Source: Owenia fusiformis
Lineage: Eukaryota; Annelida; Polychaeta; Sabellida; Oweniidae
Direction of reading: 5' to 3'
Assembly: GCA_903813345.2 (NCBI GenBank)
Contig: CAIIXF020000001.1
Coordinates: 27,085,915 to 27,145,914, forward strand
Length of the DNA stretch: 60,000 nt
Positions 11,924 to 19,570 of the stretch are shown in pieces; positions within the stretch are counted from its first letter, which is position 1, and every line of letters starts with the position of its first letter. The translations under genes and the position numbers were made by a program. Below the pieces are notes generated by a model. It saw only the letters and a program-made list of their open reading frames with translations. It was not told the DNA's origin and did no database searches.

Positions 11924-14411
11924 GCGGCGGTGGCGGCGGCGGTGGTGGGGTCGAAGAGTGCAATAATCTGATCTGATTGATTGAAATGGTTCTGCGGCTC
12001 ATTTGCATATACACTTTGATTTGTCGAAAATGTTCTGCTGTAAAACTGTTAACGTTAGCACTTTTTATTTATCTTGTAGGGGTTTATATTTTTATCAGTG
12101 GCATGTTAAATTAACAGATGCCTATTAAAGCGTGTTATTTTGTATAGTGGGTGGGTGTCTATTTTGTGAAAATGCCTTAAACTCCAAAAATTAGCAGAAA
12201 TCGATCAACAGTGACTGAAATAGCCCAAACGTGACACTTTAAAAAATACTTTAAAATGACCCAGGAGTAAGAATCAAGTGACCGTTTGGTGAAAAAATAT
12301 CTCAAACTCCAGAAATCATCCAAAATCACTCAAGCGTGAAGATTGGAAAAATGCTTTAAATTGACTCTTGGTTAAAAAACTTCAATACCTGTCTGAACTG
12401 GTTAAATTGTACAAATATTCTCCTATTGGTCGATTTTCTTATATCTGATTGGATGAAAATATACTGTACCACGATTGGTTAACATAGTCCAAGCATATTA
12501 TCCCTTATTGGTTAAAATGATCGCATCTCAAAACCTGATTGGTTGAAACATACTGTACTGGGATCGGTTAACATAATTCTGCAAGTTGAAACCCGTCTGG
12601 TTAAAATGGTTCTGCAGTTATCTTTTTTACTGTTTCATCAGTTTGTTATCCACCTTTGACCTATAACCATGAAACATCCATGAAGTAGACAAGATAACTT
12701 ATCACATAGTCACCAGGTTACCTTAACAGTGTTTGTTTGATTATCTTATCAATTGAGCTCTCTCTTATCAATATCAGTAACCTTTGACCAGTTATATCAG
12801 AAACCATGGTAGTTATCTTTTTCACTGTCTTATCAGTTTATTATCTCTCTCTTATCAATTATCAGAAACCTTTGACCAGTTATATCAGTAACCATGTGAC
12901 CTATGACGTCACTTCCACTTCCGGTGCATCATCTTACCACGTGATCTATGACGTCACTTCCGGTGCACGTGACCTATGACGTCACTTCCGGTGGTAGTGG
13001 CATGTGCAGGTGCAGGTTGCAGGTCGAAAGGCCCGCCGTATACTACTTGGGAGTATCGATTGCCGAGTCGTATCCAATGATCCTGGGCCTATCGTAAAAT
13101 GAAAGCTTTGAATATGTTGTTGCCTTTAAAAATGTATCTATTTTCCATGTATGCTACTAGAATTTGTGCACATACCTTATAACGATCGATAATGGCAAAG
13201 GAAAATCCTGTAATTCTTCGTCATAATTTCTCCTTCGACGTCCGCCATTTTATATTAAACCGGAAGTTTTTCTCTGACGTCCGCGCAATGTTTTTTCACT
13301 TTTATTTCAGATTACGCTTCGGATTCAACATTTAATGCTTTCTAATATTAATTAAGTGTTTTCTATCAGAAAGATTTCATAAAAAGACTCACACTATCAG
13401 AGATTTTATCGATTCGAGCAGCCAGAAAAATTAGTTTCAATTTCACCCGCTAGGTGTTTCGACGTCGACTTGGAAAGAATTTGAAAAATCTATGAGTGGG
13501 ACTCCTTGTATGGAATTGTAGATTCTAAACGATTTGCCAGTTCTACTGGTTGATGAATATTGCCATATGCATACATTTTTATAAAATAGGAATAAGGAAG
13601 AAGATGTTGGACCAAACTTCACCCCGATAGCTCAGAAAAGGTAAAATTTCTCCATTTTTCTCTCCACAGACCTTAGGCTTTACTGAGTCTCCAATTTTAT
13701 TGTAGACGCTGTTCGCCGTTGGCGTCTGTAACAAATGGCAAGTGGTGACATTTTGCATGTTAATGTCTTGTTATCCCTTTTTATCTTATGTAGCTCCACT
13801 TCCAAACGATGGGTGTGCCATGGTTGTAATGCTCATGAAGAAGCATATGGGTAATAAAGCTTATGTTTCTCATTTTCCCATAGGTACAGGGGATGAGAAT
13901 GTTCTGAATGAAGTTCAGATAGAACCCGTAGCCAATGCTGACTGTGCAGCCATGTGGGCAAGATACCCTAACCCCGGTCCATGGATATATGACTTCCATA
14001 TTTGTGCAGGAGATGGCATTAGGGGTTCGTGTTCCGTAAGTGTCCCAATGTCATCTTGAAATGCGTGTGTGGAGATCAAGAATAACTTTGAAATATACAG
14101 AAATGGGTTCGTTAGAATGTAGTTACATATTTTTTATTGGGTTGTTTTCGTGGGGAACAAGATGGACTGATAAAAACGTTCTCTCTGATATCACTTTGTC
14201 TTAGAATAACTCTATATCTATTCTATTACGCATTTGTTCTTGCTTGTAGGGAGACTCCGGTGGACCAATGGTTTGTAGGCGTGGGTCTCAGTGGATATTA
14301 GCCGGTGTATCTTCATGGGCCATGCGAGGATGTGACACCCCTGGCTTTCCAAGTGTGTACTCTAGGATCACCAGCTTCCTTGCTTGGATCAATGAGAACA
14401 CAAACGTTTAA
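3706..14411 (+). CDS. Secreted S1-family serine protease with N-terminal six-cysteine module (7 exons)
   Basis: Coding exons are 3706-3772, 3894-4130, 4305-4476, 4904-5006, 5326-5497, 13884-14035 and 14250-14411. All have GT-AG borders and agreeing phases, giving 354 residues. Residues 1-19 are a signal peptide ([16 protein letters not shown]). Cys 24, 31, 39, 50, 58 and 59 form a compact clip-like module ending in CC. A Pro/Thr/Ser-rich linker follows to about residue 101, then the S1 domain (ITNG at 113). The triad is His155 (LTAAHC), Asp207 (YDIALLKL) and Ser304 (GDSGGP). The residue before ITNG is Gln112, not Arg or Lys, so the usual trypsin-like activation site is absent. The S1-pocket positions 189/216/226 appear to be Gly298, Ala325 and Ser336, which argues against Arg/Lys specificity and for small or hydrophobic P1 residues. 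Intron 5 (8.4 kb) contains the 7.4 kb viral-like element. The substrate is unknown. Confidence 0.9.
5161..5300 (+). repeat. Dispersed repeat, family alpha, copy 1
   Basis: This copy contains CACCACCTGCCATTTTT and, further on, CACCACTTGTGGTGGTGACA, which has inverted-repeat character. Related copies lie at about 13703-13775 (reverse), 28994-29092 (reverse) and 43634-43753 (forward). It is probably a short interspersed or MITE-like family. Confidence 0.55.
5634..5639. repeat. Left target-site duplication of the intron-5 element
   Basis: TGGGAG lies immediately before the left 26-bp terminal repeat. The same hexamer follows the right terminal repeat at 13048-13053. Confidence 0.85.
5640..5665 (+). 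repeat. Left 26-bp terminal inverted repeat
   Basis: It begins AGTAGTATACGG and ends CCTTTCGACC. It matches the reverse complement of 13022-13047 at all 26 positions. Beyond 26 bp the two ends diverge. Confidence 0.9.
5703..6953 (+). repeat. Module copy X1-Y1 of the element
   Basis: X1 (to about 6311) consists of degenerate sub-repeats of about 110 bp sharing TCACGCTTGAGTGATTT, then the segment with an octamer-like TATGCAAATGAGC. Y1 (from about 6309) has three ETS-CRE-E-box clusters, then many CCAAT-type sequences. X1-Y1 is nearly identical to 7716-9213 but lacks the CCG/CCA tract and its flank, present there at 8322-8562. Confidence 0.85.
6330..6429 (+). promoter_or_regulatory. Triple ETS / CRE / E-box motif cluster, copy in Y1
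   Basis: Three successive copies of CCGGAAGTGACGTCATA or a close variant are present; the first two are followed by CACGTG. CCGGAAGT is an ETS core, TGACGTCA a consensus CRE and CACGTG an E-box. The same cluster recurs at 8590-8689 and, inverted, at 12892-12992. A promoter or enhancer function is inferred from motif identity only. Confidence 0.6.
6954..7715. other. Unique spacer between module copies
   Basis: AT-rich, with no gene seen. It contains an internal imperfect duplication: about 7225-7360 resembles 7555-7675 (both share ACAAATCAATACATATT and TTTCTTACTTCT). It is not found elsewhere in the element. Confidence 0.5.
7716..9213 (+). repeat. Module copy X2-Y2 of the element
   Basis: It repeats X1-Y1 in direct orientation and carries an extra CCG/CCA tract (about 8366-8562) between X and Y. 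Y2 plus the following X3 is the left arm of the 1.16 kb inverted repeat around the coding core. Confidence 0.85.
8366..8562 (+). repeat. CCG/CCA microsatellite
   Basis: About 200 bp of CCGCCACC-type trinucleotide repeat. It produces long Pro, Gly, Ala/Val and Arg/Trp open frames on both strands. None of these has a coding signature, so it is treated as low-complexity DNA. Confidence 0.85.
8563..9727 (+). repeat. Left arm of the 1.16 kb inner inverted repeat (Y2-X3)
   Basis: It runs from AACCTGCACCTGCAC through Y2 and X3 to the CCG/CCA tract at 9631-9727. Its reverse complement occupies about 11862-13018 with very few differences, so the coding core lies between long, nearly identical inverted arms, as in many linear DNA viruses and Polintons. 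Confidence 0.85.
9770..9835 (+). promoter_or_regulatory. Core promoter and 5' leader of the element's genes
   Basis: TATATAAG at 9776-9783 lies about 30 bp upstream of a TCATTCATTC stretch that could hold the transcription start. The ATG at 9836 is about 53 bp after the TATA box and in strong context (ACAACATGG). It is the only good promoter in the core. Confidence 0.6.
9836..11017 (+). CDS. Zinc-finger P-loop ATPase of viral genome-packaging type
   Basis: 393 residues in the open frame. It starts with a C2H2 zinc finger (residues 4-25: [22 protein letters not shown]). A P-loop ATPase domain follows, with Walker A GPTGCGKT near residues 50-57 and Walker B VVIDDL near 123-128. A Gln-containing beta strand, IITLQQNIF, and the strand [13 protein letters not shown] come next. 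A C-terminal CxxC...H...C cluster lies near residues 305-323. This order fits FtsK/HerA-type packaging ATPases of Polintons and related DNA viruses, which drive DNA into capsids. After about residue 345 the frame loses family-like sequence, which resumes in the -1 frame (see 10849-11262). The first ATG was chosen for its context and its distance from the TATA box. No capsid gene accompanies it, so its present role is unknown. Confidence 0.75.
   Translation: MDYICSVCSGTFARKDILLRHMRNIHKKDETNFDLDSPIQFRHPFTKIVAGPTGCGKTTYVVDLIDRAEQLINPPPQRIVWFFKQWQPLYAEIKRKQPHIEFVMGLCDDLMKPDYFDGNVTNLVVIDDLMADLNKAVTLLYTAGSHHKNISIITLQQNIFPPNGESRTMSLNSHYLVLFKNPRDQRQISVLASQMYPGKTHTLLDIYRQATENPFGYLVVDLKQESEDGSRLKPNALQQVAESVPYTSFQHFYNTAGSSYAQQRQDMSEFRPNTIVQPTQMDATYPGPMDDVTLRNSSVLHLPHCKDCGTVLITTKHADIHQKYCQYEDSGKNEPHAEDLKENYTFSTLKQNVLDVLKKLTLCMKNTLPGDYQRRKLLKSSKQNFIPKQNLSF
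10849..11262 (+). CDS. Downstream frame continuing the ATPase gene after a frame break
   Basis: The stretch is open from a stop at 10846-10848 to the stop at 11260-11262 and has no ATG near its start, so it is unlikely to be an independent gene. It overlaps the ATPase frame between 10849 and 11017 and encodes a charged helical region ([12 protein letters not shown], later [20 protein letters not shown]) ending in an acidic tail. The simplest reading is that a one-base change, or ribosomal frameshifting between about 10850 and 10900, separates it from the ATPase N-terminal part. I see no canonical slippery heptamer there, so an indel in this copy is more likely. Confidence 0.6.
   Translation, partial: RFEGKLYIFYSEAERVGCIEEADTLYEKYTTRGLPEKEITQKLKAKLYPKAKSEFLNDYGEILRLFIEVKDTDVHREIVEEIEFLVDQDMSLSRAIRKTLAKYSYIADEMFNDEESIDGHDSEDTDTSGEMEEERSE
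11358..11753 (+). CDS. Small basic protein of the element, function unknown
   Basis: 131 residues from the ATG at 11358 ([18 protein letters not shown]), which has A at -3. An in-frame ATG at 11319 would add 13 residues. The C-terminus is strongly basic ([15 protein letters not shown]), like a nuclear localisation signal or a nucleic-acid-binding tail. It begins 95 bp after the acidic-tailed frame and shares its poly(A) signal, so both genes may be read from one transcript. It could be a core or minor structural protein of a former virus; nothing in the sequence proves that. Confidence 0.65.
   Translation: MPKIVPYVDDPEVWKKFIRAQVEGRVIEHAGYGKRGKLKWIPVSSVHEPIVQHVSPTEAVYQRAKAEIDKQQKEMAERDRPSKRVYRQMSDNDSFDHTYNGNVMNRLFKKPKKKRDVMVYSGPPGKRQRRQ
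11806..11811 (+). terminator. Poly(A) signal of the element's transcript
   Basis: AATAAA occurs 53 bp after the stop of the basic-protein gene and just before the right inverted arm. It is the first canonical signal after the two genes. Confidence 0.6.
11862..13018 (-). repeat. Right arm of the 1.16 kb inner inverted repeat (X3'-Y3')
   Basis: Reverse complement of 8563-9727. It begins with a GGC/GGT tract (about 11862-11950), then X3' and Y3', and includes the inverted ETS-CRE-E-box cluster at 12892-12992. Confidence 0.85.
13022..13047 (-). repeat. Right 26-bp terminal inverted repeat
   Basis: It begins GGTCGAAAGG and ends CCGTATACTACT, perfectly complementary to 5640-5665. TGGGAG follows directly at 13048-13053. 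Confidence 0.9.
13054..13883 (+). other. Remainder of intron 5 of the serine protease gene
   Basis: Intron sequence after the inserted element. It holds part of a dispersed repeat (about 13480-13690, resembling 58005-58170) and, adjoining it, an inverted copy of family alpha (about 13703-13775). The acceptor CCCATAG lies at 13877-13883. Confidence 0.6.
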
Positions 14412-15707
14412 AGCTAGCGAGGCGGTCGTCTTTTTAGGCACAAATGTATTTTATTTCAGTTCAGTTACTGTCCAGCTGAATATTAATTTTGACATAGAAT
14501 CAGCACCTTCAACATATTTTTCCACTGATAGACATGCACAGTGCATACTAAACCATGTCAGCAACAATCCGCCAACTAACAATTCAGTATCTTCGAGAAT
14601 ATATAAATTGGCTGTATAATCTGGTTGACCAGCAGTAAATAGTGTATTTGGCACTGTCATGCCATCACCAGGATATTCCTAAAACGATTTATCGTAGTGG
14701 TGGACCATGGGCTTTCAACTAACTCTAAATTGCAAGCCCATGGGTGGACCAAAAGATCATTCAAATACAAAGACGAAACTTCATATATTCACATTGATTA
14801 TGTAATTACCTTATTATTACCAGTTATCATTAGTTTTTTGTTTAATCCAGCTCAGTATGAGACGCCAAGTAGAAAGGAATCAAATCCCTTCACACCACTT
14901 TAACCGGAATGGATTGGGTTGGTCTGGTACCCCCTTTACATCAGTTCGTGCAGTGACTAAATACAGCCATTTCTCTACCATTTCTCTTTTTTATAGAGTT
15001 AAAATGCCTGGTTAAACAAGATGAATTTTTAATGGAAGCATAAGTGGATGGCAATACCAAAGAGACAAGAGTGTTTACATTGTCTGGTTATACGTGTACA
15101 TTGGTTTACTGGGAGCATTTATTATTCTCGCCTGAATATTGATTGGCTAAATGGGTGTCAGAAATAATATATTTTATTAAGGGCTTGGAAAAAGTCCTTA
15201 ATATTCCCACGTAGTCCAATCAGGATTGATTAGCTGGTCAGTCGTGGACTGGTGGAAGGCAGGAAACACCATATAAGTAAACATTGAGAAATTATGTCAT
15301 ATTAACATTTGGATAATTATCCAAGATCTGTAAGGATTGTTTCAGTAATGATCTCTGTTTATTAGGCGTCAGAGGATTTTCTTCTTTATTTTGATTGATT
15401 AGACAAACTGTTCATGTGTCCGCAGAGGATTTGTCATCTAGATTCACATGATTGTTTCGACTTCACCCTTGAAAGTCGAAGATGATATCATTGGATATAC
15501 TTTTAACTTGTCAACAATCATTTTTTGCACATTTTTGAAATTCAAAATAGAGTTGGATTTGAAAAACGCAGTGATTACTAAGCTCAGCTCTGTGGCTCTT
15601 TACTAGTACTCTGTGTGACCATTTTTCTCATCAAGAGTTAATTTATTTTTCTTGTTAAATTGGAATTTTGTTTAATGATTTATTTTAGATTTCATTGTGA
15701 AATCAAG
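14412..15707. other. Intergenic region, protease to glycosyltransferase
   Basis: No gene seen. The glycosyltransferase 5' leader probably includes a splice acceptor (TTTATTTTAG, ending near 15689), which would imply an upstream non-coding exon in this interval. Confidence 0.45.
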
Positions 15708-16829
15708 ATGAAAACTGGGACACGGTATTGTCTTTTTGTGGGTGGAATGATCATCAGTGTTTTGATATGTGGAATAAATCTGATGAAGAAGTGGAATATG
15801 GATGACGACACGGAACAAGGAGAAACACTTCCTGCTATTCCAAATGCTACCGAGAGGAGGGACATTGTAAGTGTCAGTATTAAAAGGAGACAGGAAAATG
15901 AATTAGATGAGATCTCCAAAAATGCCGGTGGTCGTAAAAGTTGGATAGTAACGTCGACAGTGTTTAATAAAACTTATATAAAAGAAACGACACGGCCAAG
16001 TGCATTGGGTGAGGTCATAGAACATGCGAAGATGGTTGCTAAAGAAGCTCGAGGAGGCATAGTTGCTGTGACGATGGTCAATGAAGCGTATCTTGAACTG
16101 ACGTACAGTTGGTTGTGTAACACTGCTAACATGAGTGTACATGATAATGTACTTATTATAGCCACAGATGAAACTACTTTGCAAAGATTGCAGAAAGACT
16201 GGCCTCGCATCAATACAGTTTTGTACTCAATCAACAATTCTGAACTATCCTATAACGAAGTAGGATATGTTCGGTATATGTTGATTAGAACTCGGTTTCT
16301 AGTTGCATTACTCATTAGCAAAATACAGGTCCTATTGTTCGAAGTTGATGCTATCTGGTTTTCCTCGCCATTGCCTTTGTTACAGACTCTAGTCCATTAC
16401 GATCTTGTTGCTGCTCAAATTTCCACGAGGAACCACACTATAGCTGGTGGCTTCCTTTTTCTACAACCATCAGCAATACAGGTATTAAACCGAGTTGTGT
16501 ACAGGCTTCAAAAATTTATGAAAATCTTCTCTAATATTGGTGTTAACAAACAGTTGCCCGTGGTGGTCAATGATCAAACAATTCTGCAAGAAGTTGTGGT
16601 ATCACAACCAAATCTGAAGTACAAACTACTGGATTTTGACATTATTGCAGATGGACAATGGTACACACGTACAAATGCGCTAAATGCGACACCTATTGTT
16701 TTAAATAACAACTGGATAATTGGAAATAGAGCAAAGATAGCAAGAGCCAAAAAATTTGGACATTGGTTTCAAGACGAGAGCGGTTCTTGTGACTGGATCC
16801 GTGTTAGAAAAATAACAAAGATTGTTTAA
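15708..16829 (+). CDS. GT77-like nucleotide-diphospho-sugar transferase, type II membrane protein
   Basis: 373 residues in one exon. The chosen ATG (MKTGTRYCLF) follows a likely splice acceptor ending at 15689; an in-frame ATG at 15675 lies upstream of that acceptor. Residues 7-25 form a signal anchor, followed by a luminal stem with potential N-glycosylation sites. Family features are VAVTMVNEAYLELTYSWLCN (about 119-138), VLIIATDE (148-155), YVRYMLIRTRFLVALL (187-202), a DxD-like VLLFEVDAIWFSSP (208-221), AGGFLFLQP (246-254) and NNNWIIGNRAK near the C-terminus. These fit Golgi glycosyltransferases of the xylosyl/galactosyl DUF271 type. The metal-binding DxD reads Glu-Val-Asp here. Donor and acceptor sugars cannot be told from the sequence. 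Confidence 0.8.
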   Translation: MKTGTRYCLFVGGMIISVLICGINLMKKWNMDDDTEQGETLPAIPNATERRDIVSVSIKRRQENELDEISKNAGGRKSWIVTSTVFNKTYIKETTRPSALGEVIEHAKMVAKEARGGIVAVTMVNEAYLELTYSWLCNTANMSVHDNVLIIATDETTLQRLQKDWPRINTVLYSINNSELSYNEVGYVRYMLIRTRFLVALLISKIQVLLFEVDAIWFSSPLPLLQTLVHYDLVAAQISTRNHTIAGGFLFLQPSAIQVLNRVVYRLQKFMKIFSNIGVNKQLPVVVNDQTILQEVVVSQPNLKYKLLDFDIIADGQWYTRTNALNATPIVLNNNWIIGNRAKIARAKKFGHWFQDESGSCDWIRVRKITKIV

Positions 16830-17828
16830 TTAATTTTTGAATCGTCTCTTGTAGAGCCTGTACAGACTTACCTTCTTCTAAGGCCACCGTATCGTGGCCT
16901 TCCTGGAAAGATAATTTCCTGCATGAACAATTGGTCATGTCGTAATCATAAAATTTGAAATCATATGTCCGCCATTTTTCCACATCACAATTTGAATTGC
17001 GAGTTTTGGTCTTATTACCTCACCAAAAATTCCAAAACACACATGGAGTGATCAGTGTATTAGTTCACATCTTCTGGATCGCTAACTTAGAATTTACAGC
17101 CAGTTACTAATGTCAGACGTTAACGGCATTTCGTCCAGTTTTCGAATATCGCCATTTTTCTTGGAGCCATTTTGTTTTAATTTTAGACAAAATCCTGACG
17201 AAATCATGTCATATGTCATAAATGAGCCGAGCCGGTTCCGTTTTAATTTATGATTTATTTATCTGGCGATTTTTAAAATATTCAATAAATTTATGACACG
17301 GCGGCCAGCTTTTTTCAATTGGAGTTCACAGTATTCCAGATGAAATCACCTCTAGCCAAGTATTGGCTAGAGACTCGAGTAAGTACAGACTATTGTTTGA
17401 AATGAACCTAGATTATTAGCCATGGCATATGCAAATTAGAACTGTTTTTATGTGGCGACATATTACCACGGTGACCAAGTGTTAACAGTGGAGATTGTCC
17501 CGGACGTGTTTTTTCAAACGATTTAGACGTATTTTTGGAAAACTTGAGAGGTAGGTTGATAAAGGACGATGTGCAATTATTGACAAATATCCCTATGGTC
17601 AAAATGAATCATTCGTAGGTGTAACATGAAGAATAAAATGTCATATAATACTTTGGAAAATATTAAAGTGCTCGGACACACATAAGCTGAGATATGGATC
17701 ATTTCGTTCAGTAAGGTTGTATTGACTTACATGGGGATGTGCACCATTGACTTAACATGAGGATATCAGCAGATCCCAATAGAGGCCATTGGTATCAATT
17801 GATTATCACAGAAATGCCAAAAATACAC
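16830..17828. other. Intergenic region left of the tandem array
   Basis: No gene recognised. A segment around 17505-17540 (TTTTTTCAAACGATTTAGAC) recurs inverted near 28920-28945, so related repeat sequence lies on both sides of the array. Confidence 0.45.
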
Positions 17829-17853
17829 TATGACCTGAATCGATTGCAAACTT

Positions 17854-19570
17854 AACTAGACATGTAAATTGAACAAGTTCAATTTAAGACTCCAGATTTA
17901 AAACTTTTTTTAAGCTGAGTCATCCAGTACTTGTAAGCTGAGTCATTCAGAATAAGCTGAGTCAGCTAGAATATAGACATTTAGACAACTTTTAAGAAGG
18001 CTATCTTCGACTCTATTGGCTTAACATGGGGATATCATCATATCAACTTTTCGAGACTTCAAACCGCTATAACTATCTAACCAGAAGTTAGATTGAAATT
18101 TGGTTTAAAGATTCTGATTTCTGAGAAAATTCTACCCTTAATTCATAACTCATACGTTAAATTTGGAGAATTTTTTATTTTGACCTACATTTCGGACACC
18201 ATATCTCAAAAGTGGGTCAAAAAACTTTCTGACGGCAGAAGGCTAACACTATAAGCACACTCTTTGCTACCTGTATACAAAATTTTGAACCAAATCCTTG
18301 AAGTGTAATGTCAGAATCGCAAAAATAAGGAAAAACTATGAATTTGACCTAGATCTTGACCAAGGCATTTTTGCGTCCAAATTTTAAAGCTAGATAGCCT
18401 TCGAGGTCCCCTCCTTTTATAGGCTTTCAGAATATTAAGCTGTACTCAGTCTATATCTGGTATTTTACACTTCAAAAAATCCTTTTTCTCATTGACATAA
18501 CATGGGGCACCAAATTTAGCGATTTTTGAGCTTTCAAAACGCCATAACTTTCAAACCGGAAGTCGGATCGAAATTTGGTTTGCAGATCCGGATTCCTGAC
18601 AAAATTCTACCCCTAATTCATAACTCATACGTTAAATTTGGAATTTTTTTATTTTGACCTACTTTTTGGACACGCCATAACTTCCGAACCGGAAGTCGGA
18701 TTGAAATTTGGTTTGCAGATTCAGATTCCTGAGAAAATTCTACCCTTAATTCATAACTCATACGTTGAATCTGGAGAACTTTTTATTTTGACCTACTTTT
18801 CGGACACCATATCTCAAAAGTGGGTCAAAATACTTTTTGACGGCAAAAGGCTAACACTATTAGCACACTCTTTGCTACCTGTATACAAAATTTTGAAGTA
18901 AATTATTAAAGTGTAGTGTCAGAATCGTAAAAATAAGGAAAAACTATGAATTTGACCTAGATTTTGACCTAGGCATTTTGGTGTCCAAATTTCGAAGATA
19001 TGTAGCTTTTGAGGTCCCCTTCTTTTATAAGCATTCATTATGTTAAGCTGTACTCAGTCAATATCCTGTATTTTACACTTCGAAAAAGTCTTTTTTCCAA
19101 TTGACTTAACATAGGCACCAAATTTAGCGATTTTTGAGCTTTCAAAACGCCATAACTTCCGAACCGGTAGTCCGATCCAAATTTGGTTTGCAGATTCGGA
19201 TTCCTGAGATCATTCTACACTTATTTCATAACTCACATGTTGAATTTGGAGAGTTTTTTGTTCTGACCTACTTTTCGGACGCAATATCTCAAAATCGGTA
19301 AGAGTAATCAAAAAACGATTTGCCTTACGGAATTAGCGTTTTTTCCAAGGAACATGATGAAAAAAACCCGGAGCAAAAATATTGAAAGACGACTGAGAAA
19401 AGTGGTGAATTAGTGAAAATCCAAGATTTGACCTAGTTCTTGACCTATGACCTAGATAGAAATTTGACCTAATTTCCCAGAAAGCCGGATACAGTTCTTA
19501 GTTAACCATGTTAGTTGGATTAAGTAAGCTGTTATAGTTGACGAGAAATTTGGTGAGGAGGAAGAATAAT
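17854..19570 (+). repeat. Higher-order block 1 of the array
   Basis: It starts with ACTAGACATGTAAATTG and the 9-bp-arm palindrome, then carries about three sub-units. It ends with TTGACCTAATTTCCCAG and a GGAGGAAGAATAATA tail. The DR1-like motif here is a variant, TGACCTATGACCT, at 19441-19453. Confidence 0.7.

Larger units (their letters stand above)
5640..13047. mobile_element. 7.4 kb Polinton-like / virus-derived element with 26-bp TIRs and 6-bp TSD
   Basis: The ends, 5640-5665 and 13022-13047, are perfect inverted repeats of 26 bp starting AGTAGTATACGG, and TGGGAG flanks both. A 6-bp duplication is the size made by Maverick/Polinton integrases. Inside are three direct and one inverted copies of a two-part module (X about 0.4-0.6 kb, Y about 0.65 kb), a 0.76 kb spacer, CCG/CCA tracts, and a 2.1 kb core (about 9728-11861). 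The core has one TATA box, one poly(A) signal and genes for a packaging-type ATPase and a basic protein. No DNA polymerase B, integrase, protease or capsid gene is seen, so the copy looks non-autonomous. It sits in intron 5 of the serine protease gene and does not touch its exons. The assignment to Polinton-like elements is inference from TSD size and the ATPase. Confidence 0.85.
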
